Below, piece by piece: positions 49,210 through 57,455 of a stretch of 64,000 nt of DNA. The stretch covers positions 1 to 64,000 of the forward strand of contig NZ_BDBS01000048.1 of NCBI RefSeq assembly GCF_001613105.1, given 5' to 3'. The translations under genes and the position numbers were made by a program. Position 1 is the first letter of the stretch; each line of letters begins with the position of its first letter. Source of the stretch: Nocardia pseudobrasiliensis NBRC 108224. GTDB lineage: Bacteria > Actinomycetota > Actinomycetes > Mycobacteriales > Mycobacteriaceae. The notes beneath the pieces are model-generated. The model was not told the origin of the DNA, made no database searches, and worked only from the letters and a program-made list of their open reading frames with translations.

Positions 49210-49845
49210 TCACCGCAGGTAAGCGGTGATGGCATCGACCAATCCCTGTAGCGCGCTTGCCACATCGGCGGCGGGGGTGACGCGGCGCTCGTTATTGATA
49301 CCGCGTATGGCCGGTGGGATCAGGCAGCGGATCCGGTCCACCTTGTCCGCGTCCAGGGCCAGATCGGCCAGGGAGTATTCGAAGGCGCGCAGCCACGCGT
49401 TCTCGTATTCGGCCATGGCCGCCGCGGTCCGGGGGAACAGCGAAAGTCGTTCGGCCTGCTCGTTGGGCAGCCCGGCGCGCAGCGTTTCGACCGCGCGACC
49501 CTCGGGTGTGCCGAGGATGGTCCAGATGGCATCGACCATCTCCCACACCCGATCCCGAATCGATCCGCTGAACACCGGCCAGCTCTCCGGGCTGTTCGCG
49601 CCGCTGCGATCGGTCAATTCGACCAGCACCGCGGCCCACAGCCCGTCGAGATCACCGAACTGATGCTTCAGCGTCCCCCAGCTGACCCCCGCCTCCCGGG
49701 CCACCCGATTGGCCGACAGCGGTTCCCCGGATCCCTCGGCCAGACAGACGATCGCGATATCGAGCAGCCGCTGCCGGGTCTCGCGCCCCCGCCGATTCAG
49801 CCTGGTCCCGGCCGCGGACTGCATCGTCGAATTCGCTCCGGCCAT
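49210..49845 (-). CDS. TetR-family transcriptional regulator
   Basis: A 211-aa TetR repressor. The helix-turn-helix is near 20-65 (RRGRETRQRLLDIAIVCLAE; LSANRVAREAGVSWGTLKHQF), followed by an all-helical ligand domain (RVWEMVDAIWTILGTPEGRA). ATG 49845 with GGAAG upstream is chosen; ATG 49857 is possible. It is cotranscribed or near-contiguous with the APH-like and LLM genes, so it probably controls them through the inverted repeat at 49141. Confidence 0.82.
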   Translation of the reverse strand: MAGANSTMQSAAGTRLNRRGRETRQRLLDIAIVCLAEGSGEPLSANRVAREAGVSWGTLKHQFGDLDGLWAAVLVELTDRSGANSPESWPVFSGSIRDRVWEMVDAIWTILGTPEGRAVETLRAGLPNEQAERLSLFPRTAAAMAEYENAWLRAFEYSLADLALDADKVDRIRCLIPPAIRGINNERRVTPAADVASALQGLVDAITAYLR

Positions 49846-49867
49846 CGGTACTTCCATTCCGCTCGGT

Positions 49868-51160
49868 CTAGGTGGTCTGCACCCCGAGCCTTGCACAATC
49901 GCGCCGCGCGCTCCGCAACCGCTCGATCTCGAACGGCACCGCGCCCGACCACCATTGGGGATCGGCCGTGCCGTCGGTGGTGCGACCGTCGCGATGGATG
50001 TAGTGGCGCACATCGCGACCCGGCTCGGCGAGCTCGCCGGACAGGGCCCGCTCGAGCCATTCGGCGCCGAAACGGAACGCCTCGGCCGCGACACCGCCCA
50101 GCGGATGGAACTCGCCCTCGTAGACGCGAATCTCCTTGGGCGCGCGGACGAGTTCGTAGTTGGCCAGGGCCTGCTCGAGCGGGGTCAGCTCGTCGAATTC
50201 GCCGATCCCGTAGAGCACCGGGCAGGTGATGTCGCCGACCAGATCGCCCAGCGGCATACGTTCGACCAACTCCCGGTCGAACGCGTCCTCGTCGTCGTAA
50301 CCGGCCATGTACATGAAATTGGCCTTGAAGGTCGGTTGGGCGCGTTCGAAGATCGTGCGGAAGTCGCCCGTGGGCGCCTCGAACGCTGCCAGCGCCGCGA
50401 GTCGCGGCTCGGTGGCGGCCGCCCGGGAACCCCAGTAGCCGCTCATGCTGATGCCGAACATGCCGATCCGCCGGGGGTCCACGCCGGGCAGCTCGCTCAG
50501 ATAGTCGAGGTAACGGCTCACGGCGCGTTGGTAATTGGTGAGATCCACGGTCAGGCCTCCGGCGCGGCTCTCGCCCTGGCCGGGACCCTCGATGGACAGG
50601 GCGACCATGCCCCGCGAGGTGTAGTAGCGCTCGGCGGCGTAGAGGTAGTCCTCCTTGATCATGTCCATACCGGGTCCGAGGATCACCGCCGGTGCGTCCC
50701 GCAGCGGACCTTCCGGAAGGTGCAGCAGCGCGAAGATCCGCTCGCCCTCGAAGTCCAGCGTCACCCGGCGGACCAGGCCGCCTCGCAGTGCGCCCAATCG
50801 CCGCACGCAGTGGTCGGTGCGCTGCCGGAAGGCGCGTTTGCGGGGATCGGCGGCATCGAAGATCGAGTACTGCGCCCGGCCCCACATCACCGCGGCCCGC
50901 GTATAGAGGTCGACGGCGGTGCGCGCGAAGCCGTTTCGTTCGTGATGGGCGGCGCGCTCCTCGGTCTGCGCGGCGACGGTGGCCCAGGCCTTCGGCAGCA
51001 TCGCGCCGCTGCGCACGAGTTCGAAGACCTTGTCGAAATCGGTGTGGTCGTGGCCGAGCTGTTCCATGGTGCCCTTGGCCTGCGGGTGCAGGGCGTCGAA
51101 TCCACCCTGGGCCAGTGCGATGTCGAGGGCCCAGCTCTGGCCTGTCGCGCGTGCGGTCAT
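49868..51160 (-). CDS. Alpha/beta hydrolase, DUF1100/FrsA-like
   Basis: A 430-aa hydrolase with a helical N-terminal cap (about 1-140) and an alpha/beta core. The nucleophile elbow is GMFGISMSGYWGSR, the oxyanion region is PAVILGPGMDMIKEDY, and GEFDELTPLEQALANY plus YEGEFHPLGG provide the likely acid and histidine. The layout resembles the 2,6-dihydroxypseudooxynicotine hydrolase group, which cleaves C-C bonds. AAGGAG precedes ATG 51160. It is divergent from a MarR gene across a perfect palindrome. Confidence 0.85.
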   Translation of the reverse strand: MTARATGQSWALDIALAQGGFDALHPQAKGTMEQLGHDHTDFDKVFELVRSGAMLPKAWATVAAQTEERAAHHERNGFARTAVDLYTRAAVMWGRAQYSIFDAADPRKRAFRQRTDHCVRRLGALRGGLVRRVTLDFEGERIFALLHLPEGPLRDAPAVILGPGMDMIKEDYLYAAERYYTSRGMVALSIEGPGQGESRAGGLTVDLTNYQRAVSRYLDYLSELPGVDPRRIGMFGISMSGYWGSRAAATEPRLAALAAFEAPTGDFRTIFERAQPTFKANFMYMAGYDDEDAFDRELVERMPLGDLVGDITCPVLYGIGEFDELTPLEQALANYELVRAPKEIRVYEGEFHPLGGVAAEAFRFGAEWLERALSGELAEPGRDVRHYIHRDGRTTDGTADPQWWSGAVPFEIERLRSARRDCARLGVQTT

Positions 51161-51183
51161 CTCGGAACTCCTTCGAGTTAATG

Positions 51184-51210
51184 CTAAGTACTTATCTATT
51201 AAGTACTTAG
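51184..51210. promoter_or_regulatory. Perfect 27-bp palindrome between hydrolase and MarR genes
   Basis: CTAAGTACTTA (51184-51194) and TAAGTACTTAG (51200-51210) are exact inverted arms around TCTAT; each arm contains the self-complementary AAGTACTT. It lies 24 bases upstream of the hydrolase ATG (minus strand) and 47 bases upstream of the MarR GTG. This is the classical geometry for a MarR dimer operator that controls both genes. Confidence 0.75.
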
Positions 51211-51256
51211 GCTAAGCTCGATGTCAACCGCTCGATTGCGTGACAGGAGATATCCG

Positions 51257-51703
51257 GTGACCGAACAGTCCCGCACGGCCGCTCTGGACGAGCTCGCCCG
51301 GACCGTCTATCGGCTCAGTGCGGCCGATTCCCGGCTGCGCGGGCGCGCGACCAGATCGCCCGAGGCGCTGTCGCTCACCCATGCTCGCGCACTGCGGGTG
51401 CTCGGCGAACAGGGGCCGCTCACCATCGGTCAACTGGCCGCCGGCACCGAAACCACCGGGGCCGCAACCACTCAGCTGATCAATGGTCTGGTCGCGGCGG
51501 GCTATGTCACCCGGGAACGCCGGGCCGGGGACAAGCGCTCGGTGCTGGTCGCGCTCACCGAGACCGGACGCGCCCGCAATCGGGAGCGGATGGCCGCGAT
51601 GTCGGCGGCCCTGCGGGAGGAACTCGCCGATCAGGACATCACCGCGCTGCGGTCGGCCGTCGAGGTACTGACCCGCTTGATCGCGATCTACGACCGCCTG
51701 TAA
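51257..51703 (+). CDS. MarR-family transcriptional regulator
   Basis: A 148-aa MarR protein with a winged helix-turn-helix (LTIGQLAAGTETTGAATTQL, then AAGYVTRERRAGDKRSVLVA wing) and helical dimer ends. GTG 51257 follows AGGAGA. It is divergent from the DUF1100-type hydrolase and probably binds the palindrome at 51184-51210, repressing both until an aromatic or related ligand is present. Confidence 0.87.
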   Translation: MTEQSRTAALDELARTVYRLSAADSRLRGRATRSPEALSLTHARALRVLGEQGPLTIGQLAAGTETTGAATTQLINGLVAAGYVTRERRAGDKRSVLVALTETGRARNRERMAAMSAALREELADQDITALRSAVEVLTRLIAIYDRL

Positions 51704-51758
51704 AGAAAGTGATAGGGTCTAACCTCGGACGCGGGCAGCGAGGACGAGGGGGCCATTC

Positions 51759-52403
51759 ATGACGGACGCGGCCGCGCGGAGTCCGCGCGAGCGCTATCGG
51801 CTGCAGATGCAGGCCGAGATCAAGCAGTGTGCCTGGGAGCAGATCGCCACCGACGGCGCGTCGGCGCTGTCGCTCAACGCGATCGCCAAGCAGATGGGTA
51901 TGAGCGGCCCGGCGCTGTATCGCTACTTCGCCGGGCGCGACGAGCTGATCAGCGCGCTGATTCGGGACGCATACCGAAGTCTGGCCGATACGCTGCGCGC
52001 GGTGCGGGACGGCGGCGCGGACGCGGCCGGAATCGCCTCCGCCGCAAGGGATTGGGCCCTGGCCGATCCGCACCGCTACTTTCTCGTCTACGGCACGCCG
52101 ATCCCCGGTTATCGCGCGCCCGAGGACACCACCGCGATCACCCAGGAGATCATGGCGACCCTGGTCGAGGTCTTCGCCGACCAGCCACCGGTCGAGCCGA
52201 CCACACCCCTCGACGCCGACCTGGAACGCCATCGCCATTGGGCCCCTGCCGATTCCGACCCCGTCGTCCTGCATCGCGCCCTGTCGTTCTGGACGCGGAC
52301 ACACGGCGTGCTGTCACTGGAACTGGCCGGACACTTCACCGGTATGGGGTTCGACGCCGCCCTGTTGTTCGCCGACGAGGTGAACGGCCTGCTGGCCGAC
52401 TGA
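51759..52403 (+). CDS. TetR/AcrR regulator with WHG-type C-terminal domain (second paralogue)
   Basis: A 214-aa repressor. The helix-turn-helix is LSLNAIAKQMGMSGPALYRYF near 40-60, and YFLVYGTPIPGYRAPE near 115-130 marks the same WHG/TetR_C_33 subgroup as the gene at 25184. It is a lone gene between MarR and a DUF574 methyltransferase, with no divergent partner, so its target is not evident. ATG 51759 follows a GAGGGGGCC region. Confidence 0.85.
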   Translation: MTDAAARSPRERYRLQMQAEIKQCAWEQIATDGASALSLNAIAKQMGMSGPALYRYFAGRDELISALIRDAYRSLADTLRAVRDGGADAAGIASAARDWALADPHRYFLVYGTPIPGYRAPEDTTAITQEIMATLVEVFADQPPVEPTTPLDADLERHRHWAPADSDPVVLHRALSFWTRTHGVLSLELAGHFTGMGFDAALLFADEVNGLLAD

Positions 52404-52539
52404 GCCGCCCGAACCCGCCCACGCGGTCGCGCGCGCCGGAATATTCTGGTCGGCAGACCGGCAAATCCGCCGTGGGCACTGGGTCGCTGTGGTTCTAACG
52501 GCGCACTTGTGCACGACCCACCGCGAAGGGGAGTCCATC

Positions 52540-53394
52540 ATGGAGAGAACATTCGAGCCGGATGGCGGGCAGGTCGGCTCCCACCTACCGACCGAGATCG
52601 ATACCAAACACGCGCATCCGGCCCGTTTCTACGACTATTGGCTCGGTGGTAGGGACAACTACCCGGCCGATCGGTCCTTCGGCGACGAGATCGCCGCGCT
52701 GATTCCCGGGATCCGGGCCATGGCCCGGGCCAATCGCGGATTCCTCGGTCGCTCGGTGCGCTACGCCATCACCGAACTGGGTATCACTCAGTTCCTGGAT
52801 ATCGGCACCGGCCTGCCGACCGCCCGCAATGTGCACGAGGTCGCCCAGGATGTGGATCCCTCGGCCCGAATCGTCTACGTGGACAACGATCCGCTCGTGT
52901 TGGCGCATGCCCGCGCGCTGATGGCGAGCACCCCCGAGGGTCGCACCGCGTTCATCCACGCCGATCTGCACGATCCCGAGTCGATCCTCGACGACCCCAT
53001 CCTCACCCAGACCCTCGATCTGGATCGTCCGGTCGGCATCATGCTGGTCGCGGTGCTGATGTACTTCCGCGACGACGACGATCCGCACGGTATCGTCGCG
53101 AGGCTGCTGGACGCGGTGCCGTCGGGCAGTTCGCTGACCATTTCCCACCCGACCGCCGATGTCGACCGCCGCAGCGCCACCTACGCCGCGGAGACCTCCG
53201 AGCGCGGCGGTATCACCATGAACCTGCGCACCCGCGCGGAGACCGAAAGGCTGTTCGCCGGAACCGAGCTCGTGGAACCCGGCGTGGTGTTGCTCGAGGA
53301 GTGGCATCCCGAATTGGCCGAGGCGCCGCTGTTCGAGGTCGATCCCGACGCGGGCCCGTCCTGGGCGTGGGCCGGACTCGGCCGCAAACTCTGA
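52540..53394 (+). CDS. DUF574 SAM-dependent methyltransferase-like protein (copy 3)
   Basis: A 284-aa DUF574 protein: HPARFYDYWLGGRDNYPAD, then QFLDIGTGLPTARNVHEVA (SAM motif I), IVYVDNDPLVLAHARAL (motif II), and GIMLVAVLMYFRDDDDPHG. ATG 52540 follows GGGGAG. It resembles copy 2 (19005) in its motif I more than copy 1. It lies 139 bases upstream of the terpene synthase on the same strand and might modify that pathway's product, but separate transcription is likely. Confidence 0.88.
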   Translation: MERTFEPDGGQVGSHLPTEIDTKHAHPARFYDYWLGGRDNYPADRSFGDEIAALIPGIRAMARANRGFLGRSVRYAITELGITQFLDIGTGLPTARNVHEVAQDVDPSARIVYVDNDPLVLAHARALMASTPEGRTAFIHADLHDPESILDDPILTQTLDLDRPVGIMLVAVLMYFRDDDDPHGIVARLLDAVPSGSSLTISHPTADVDRRSATYAAETSERGGITMNLRTRAETERLFAGTELVEPGVVLLEEWHPELAEAPLFEVDPDAGPSWAWAGLGRKL

Positions 53395-53533
53395 CCGCGT
53401 GGTAATTCCCCTTTCACCCCAACGTATTTCGGCGCATCCAGCCGACCGGTCTGCTACCGTCGATTGATGCTCGCGCCGAGATCGGCACCAGCACAACGGG
53501 TTGGGCTCTCGAGGGGTGAGGGGCGTGGTGTCG

Positions 53534-54622
53534 ATGGAGACGACCACAGCGGAAATTACGATAACCCTGCCGCCCATATATCTTCCGGAGCCGCTGCACG
53601 CGCATCCGAGCATCGATACGCTCGAGGCTCGCGGCCTGAATTGGATGCGGCGGTACGGTTTCTGCGACGATCCCGCGCTGCGCAATCGCGTGATCGACAG
53701 CAGGACAGCGCATTTCTTCGGCTATCTGTGCCCTCATGCCGATCCGGAACGATTGCAACCCGCCGTTGACTGGGGATATCTGATGTTCGTATTCGACGAC
53801 GCGCATTGTGATATCGACACCGGCACAGACAGTTCCGGAATACTGGACCTGGCCGTGCGCATCGTGCGCACCCTCGAGGTGCCCGACGCGGACGTGTTGC
53901 CGCGGCGGCATCCGTTCAGCGCGCCGATCATCGATCTGGCCCGCCGCCTGCACGAGATCGCGACACCCGCGCAGATCCGCCGCCTCGCCGACGGGCATAC
54001 GACCTGGTTGTCGGCGGTGGCCTGGCAGATCGCCACCTCGGCCAGCGATGCGGTCACCCTCGGCGACTACCTGTTCACCCGCCATCTCGGCGCGGCCGCC
54101 GCGCCCGTGCTGACCCTGGCCCAGATCGCCGAGCGCGAACCGGTCCCGGAGGCCGAATGCGCCGCCCCGGCAATGCGGGCGCTGTTCGAAATGTCGGTCA
54201 CCGCGGCCTCGATCGACGACGACCTGTACTCCTACGCTCGAGATCTGTGGCTGGCCCGGCATTCGCCGACACCGGGGCCGCCCGCGCGCAGTCTGGTCAC
54301 CCAGTACATCGATCGCGAGGGACACGGTACCGAGGAGGCGCTGTGGGCATGCGTCGAATTGCGCGATCGCATTGTGGCGCAATTCTTCCTGCTGCGCGAT
54401 CGGGTTCGCCCGGCCGCCTCGCCGTCGCTGCGGCGCTATCTGGACAATCTCGCCGGGCTCATTCGCGGAAACTACGAATGGGGCGTGCGCGTCGCCGATC
54501 GCTATTCCAATCCCGACGGCAGCCATCCCGCCGCCACCCGCACGATCGGGACCGTCAGCGATACCCCCGCGGCCGTCGGCCCGCCCGGCATTCCGGCGAT
54601 CGACTGGTGGTGGTACATATGA
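53534..54622 (+). CDS. Class I terpene synthase
   Basis: A 362-aa bacterial terpene synthase. The aspartate-rich motif is DDAHCD (88-93) in LMFVFDDAHCDI, the second metal motif is DDLYSYARD (229-237), a variant of NDxxSxxxE with D in place of N and D in place of E, and the C-terminal RY pair is R323-Y324. These hold three Mg ions and the diphosphate of a prenyl substrate, usually farnesyl or geranylgeranyl diphosphate. GAGGGG upstream of ATG 53534 is the ribosome binding site. The stop overlaps the P450 ATG by four bases. Product cannot be predicted from motifs. Confidence 0.9.
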   Translation: METTTAEITITLPPIYLPEPLHAHPSIDTLEARGLNWMRRYGFCDDPALRNRVIDSRTAHFFGYLCPHADPERLQPAVDWGYLMFVFDDAHCDIDTGTDSSGILDLAVRIVRTLEVPDADVLPRRHPFSAPIIDLARRLHEIATPAQIRRLADGHTTWLSAVAWQIATSASDAVTLGDYLFTRHLGAAAAPVLTLAQIAEREPVPEAECAAPAMRALFEMSVTAASIDDDLYSYARDLWLARHSPTPGPPARSLVTQYIDREGHGTEEALWACVELRDRIVAQFFLLRDRVRPAASPSLRRYLDNLAGLIRGNYEWGVRVADRYSNPDGSHPAATRTIGTVSDTPAAVGPPGIPAIDWWWYI

Positions 54623-55995
54623 GGTCGAACCGATCAATTCCCGTCGCCCCCTGGGGTTTACCGCTCATCGGACATCTGGCGCCGCTGGCGCGCGATCCGC
54701 TGGGCTTCCTGTCCTCGCTGCCCGACCGCGGCGGTCTGGTCCGCATCGGCCTGGGCGGTGTCGGCGCGGTGGTGGTGTGCGATCCGGAATTGACACAGCA
54801 GGTGCTGCGCCACGACCGGATATTCGACAAGGGCGGCCCGATCATGGAACGCGGCCGCGAGGTGATCGGCAATGGTCTGGTCACCTCGCTGCACCCCACC
54901 CATCGCAGGCAGCGGCGACTGCTGCAGCCCGCGTTCACTCGCGACCGCATCGCCGGTTACGCGGAGAAGATGAGCGAATACATCGCCGGGGTGAGCGAAT
55001 CCTGGTCCGACGGTGCGATTTTGGATGTGCCGCACGAAATGCAGCGGCTCAGCGCGCTCACCACCGCGGCCACCCTGTTCCCGGATACCGTGCCCGAGGA
55101 CCATATTCGCGCGCTGCTCGCCGATATGAACACCGTCTTCGAATCGGTGATTCGCCGGGTGCTGCTGCCGCGCGCGGTGAACGCGCTGCCCACCCCGGCC
55201 AATCGCGCCTTCCGCCTCGCGATCGCGCGCGTCCACGAGACCGTCGACGAGATCATCCACAAACGCCGCACCGCGGGAGACGATCGCGGCGATCTCATCT
55301 CGGCGCTGCTGGCGATGGAGAACACCGACGACGACGGTCGCGGTATGACCGACGCCGAGATCACCGATCAGATCATCACCCTGTTCCTGGGCGGCACCGA
55401 GACCACGGCCTCGGTGCTGCTGTGGGCGCTGTATCTGCTGGATCAGCATCCCGATATCGCCGCCCGGCTGCGCGCGGAGGTCGATACGGCGCTGACCGAC
55501 CGCGTCGCGCGCTACGCCGATCTGCCCGGGCTGCCGATCACCCGGAACATCCTCACCGAAACCCTGCGTATCCGGCCGCCCGCGTGGATTCTGACCCGTG
55601 TGGTCACCGAGGACACCGAACTCGGCGGTCACCGGCTGGCCGCGGGCACCTCGATCGTGTACAGCCCCTACATCCTGCATCACCGCCCGGATCTGTTCCC
55701 GGATCCCGAACGCTTCGATCCGGACCGGTGGGCCTGCGACGCGCCGATCTCGGCCGCCACCCGAAACGCGTTCGCGCCCTTCGGCGGTGGCGCGCGCAAA
55801 TGTATCGGCGACCATTTCGCGATGATCGAGGCCACCCTGGCGCTGGCGACCATCGCCGCCCGCTGGACCCTGCGTACGCTGCCCGATCGCGACGTCCGCC
55901 CCGCGGTGGCGGTGAGCCTGTATCCGCGGCGGCTGCGGATGTCGGTCTCGGAGCGCGCACGGGGCGATTTGCCCGTTCAGACAATTCGCAGCTAA
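54619..55995 (+). CDS. Cytochrome P450, terpene-tailoring
   Basis: A 458-aa P450. I-helix motif GGTETT is at 258-263, the K-helix ExxR is E314-R317, and the heme-binding loop FAPFGGGARKCIGD holds the axial cysteine C395. The start WGLPLIGHLAPLARDP is a normal soluble bacterial P450 N-terminus. Its ATG overlaps the terpene synthase TGA, so both are translated together and it should oxidise the terpene. The sequence style is that of CYPs paired with sesquiterpene synthases (PtlI-like). Ferredoxin and reductase are not adjacent. Confidence 0.92.
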   Translation: MRSNRSIPVAPWGLPLIGHLAPLARDPLGFLSSLPDRGGLVRIGLGGVGAVVVCDPELTQQVLRHDRIFDKGGPIMERGREVIGNGLVTSLHPTHRRQRRLLQPAFTRDRIAGYAEKMSEYIAGVSESWSDGAILDVPHEMQRLSALTTAATLFPDTVPEDHIRALLADMNTVFESVIRRVLLPRAVNALPTPANRAFRLAIARVHETVDEIIHKRRTAGDDRGDLISALLAMENTDDDGRGMTDAEITDQIITLFLGGTETTASVLLWALYLLDQHPDIAARLRAEVDTALTDRVARYADLPGLPITRNILTETLRIRPPAWILTRVVTEDTELGGHRLAAGTSIVYSPYILHHRPDLFPDPERFDPDRWACDAPISAATRNAFAPFGGGARKCIGDHFAMIEATLALATIAARWTLRTLPDRDVRPAVAVSLYPRRLRMSVSERARGDLPVQTIRS

Positions 55996-56080
55996 CGTCG
56001 CACGCTGGCCCTGGTATCGGCGAGGGCTCGGCATACGGTGATCCCGCATGCTCGACAGTCGTGAGTGCCGGGAGGCCGCA

Positions 56081-57454
56081 ATGCTGAGCATCCTCGAGCC
56101 CGCTCCCCACCGGGAGCGGTTGCCCGAGAACCAGATCGACCCGCTGTATCGGCGGTTGCGCTGGCAGATCTTCCTCGGCATCTTCTTCGGTTACGCGGCC
56201 TACTACCTGGTCCGCAAGAATTTCGCGCTGGCCATCCCCTACCTCACCGACGGCGAGCACGGCGATTTCACCAAAGGTCAGATGGGCCTGGTGTTGTCGG
56301 CCATCTCACTGGCCTACGGCATCTCCAAATTCGTCATGGGTCTGATCTCCGATCGCGCCAATCCTCGGGTGTTCCTGCCGCTGGGTCTGGTGCTGTCGGC
56401 CTCGGTCATGGTGTTCATGGGGTTCGTGGAGTGGTCGACCTCGAGTGTGCTGGTGATGTTCGTGCTGCTGTTCGTCTGCGGCTGGTTCCAGGGCATGGGT
56501 TGGCCGCCGGCCGGGCGCACGATGGTGCACTGGTGGTCGCAGAGCGAGCGCGGGCGGATCGTATCGGTGTGGAATACCGCCCACAATGTCGGCGGCGGCC
56601 TGCCGCCGCTGCTGTTCCTGCTGGGTATGGCCTGGTTCCAGGATTGGCGCTCGGCGTTCTACATGCCCGCGTTCCTGGCGGTCGCCGTCGCGATCGCGGC
56701 ATACGCGCTCATGCGGGATACCCCGCAGTCGGTGGGCCTGCCGCCGATCGAGGAGTACAAGAACGACTATCCGAAGGACTACTCGGCCTCCGACGAGGTG
56801 GAGCTGACCGCCAAGCAGATCTTCACCCGCTACATCCTGCCCAACAAGCTGCTCTGGTACATCGCCTTCGCGAACGTGTTCATCTATTTGCTGCGCTACG
56901 GCGTACTGGACTGGTCGCCGACCTACCTCAAAGAGGTCAAACACTTCACCCTCGACAAGTCCTCGTGGGCGTACTTCCTCTACGAGTACGCGGGCATTCC
57001 CGGTACGCTGCTCGCGGGATGGATGTCGGACAAGGTGTTTCGCGGTAACCGCGGCGCGACGGGTGTGCTGTTCATGGGTCTGGTGACCGCGGCGACGGTG
57101 ATGTTCTGGATCGCCCCGGCCGATATGCCCGGGGTCAGCATGGCCTGCATGATCGTCATCGGATTCCTCATCTACGGCCCGGTCATGCTGATCGGACTGC
57201 ACGCCTTGGAGCTGGTGTCGAAGAAGGCGGCCGGATCCGCCGCCGGATTCACCGGACTGTTCGGTTATCTCGGCGGCTCGGTCGCGGCCAGCGCCGTAAT
57301 CGGTTACACCGTCGATCATCTCGGCTGGAACGGCGGTTTCGCGATTCTGGTCGGCGGCGGCGTCGCCGCGGTATTCCTGTTGCTGCTCACCATGATCAGC
57401 GAGAAAAGGCAAGCGGATCCCGAGACGACCGAGGCCGCCGACCAGCGCGTGTGA
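56081..57454 (+). CDS. glpT: GlpT-like glycerol-3-phosphate/organophosphate MFS antiporter
   Basis: A 457-aa MFS transporter of the organophosphate:phosphate antiporter group. The hallmark FGYAAYYLVRKNFALAIP near residue 40 includes the R and the YxVRKN block of GlpT/UhpT. ISKFVMGLISDRANPRVF is loop 2/3, GWFQGMGWPPAGRTMVHWW is helix 5, and YLLRYGVLDWSPTYLKEVK is the central conserved segment. ATG 56081 follows GGGAGG; ATG 56048 is an alternative. It lies 85 bases after the P450 gene but belongs to general phosphorus/carbon uptake, not obviously to terpene export. Confidence 0.9.
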   Translation: MLSILEPAPHRERLPENQIDPLYRRLRWQIFLGIFFGYAAYYLVRKNFALAIPYLTDGEHGDFTKGQMGLVLSAISLAYGISKFVMGLISDRANPRVFLPLGLVLSASVMVFMGFVEWSTSSVLVMFVLLFVCGWFQGMGWPPAGRTMVHWWSQSERGRIVSVWNTAHNVGGGLPPLLFLLGMAWFQDWRSAFYMPAFLAVAVAIAAYALMRDTPQSVGLPPIEEYKNDYPKDYSASDEVELTAKQIFTRYILPNKLLWYIAFANVFIYLLRYGVLDWSPTYLKEVKHFTLDKSSWAYFLYEYAGIPGTLLAGWMSDKVFRGNRGATGVLFMGLVTAATVMFWIAPADMPGVSMACMIVIGFLIYGPVMLIGLHALELVSKKAAGSAAGFTGLFGYLGGSVAASAVIGYTVDHLGWNGGFAILVGGGVAAVFLLLLTMISEKRQADPETTEAADQRV

Positions 57455-57455
57455 T

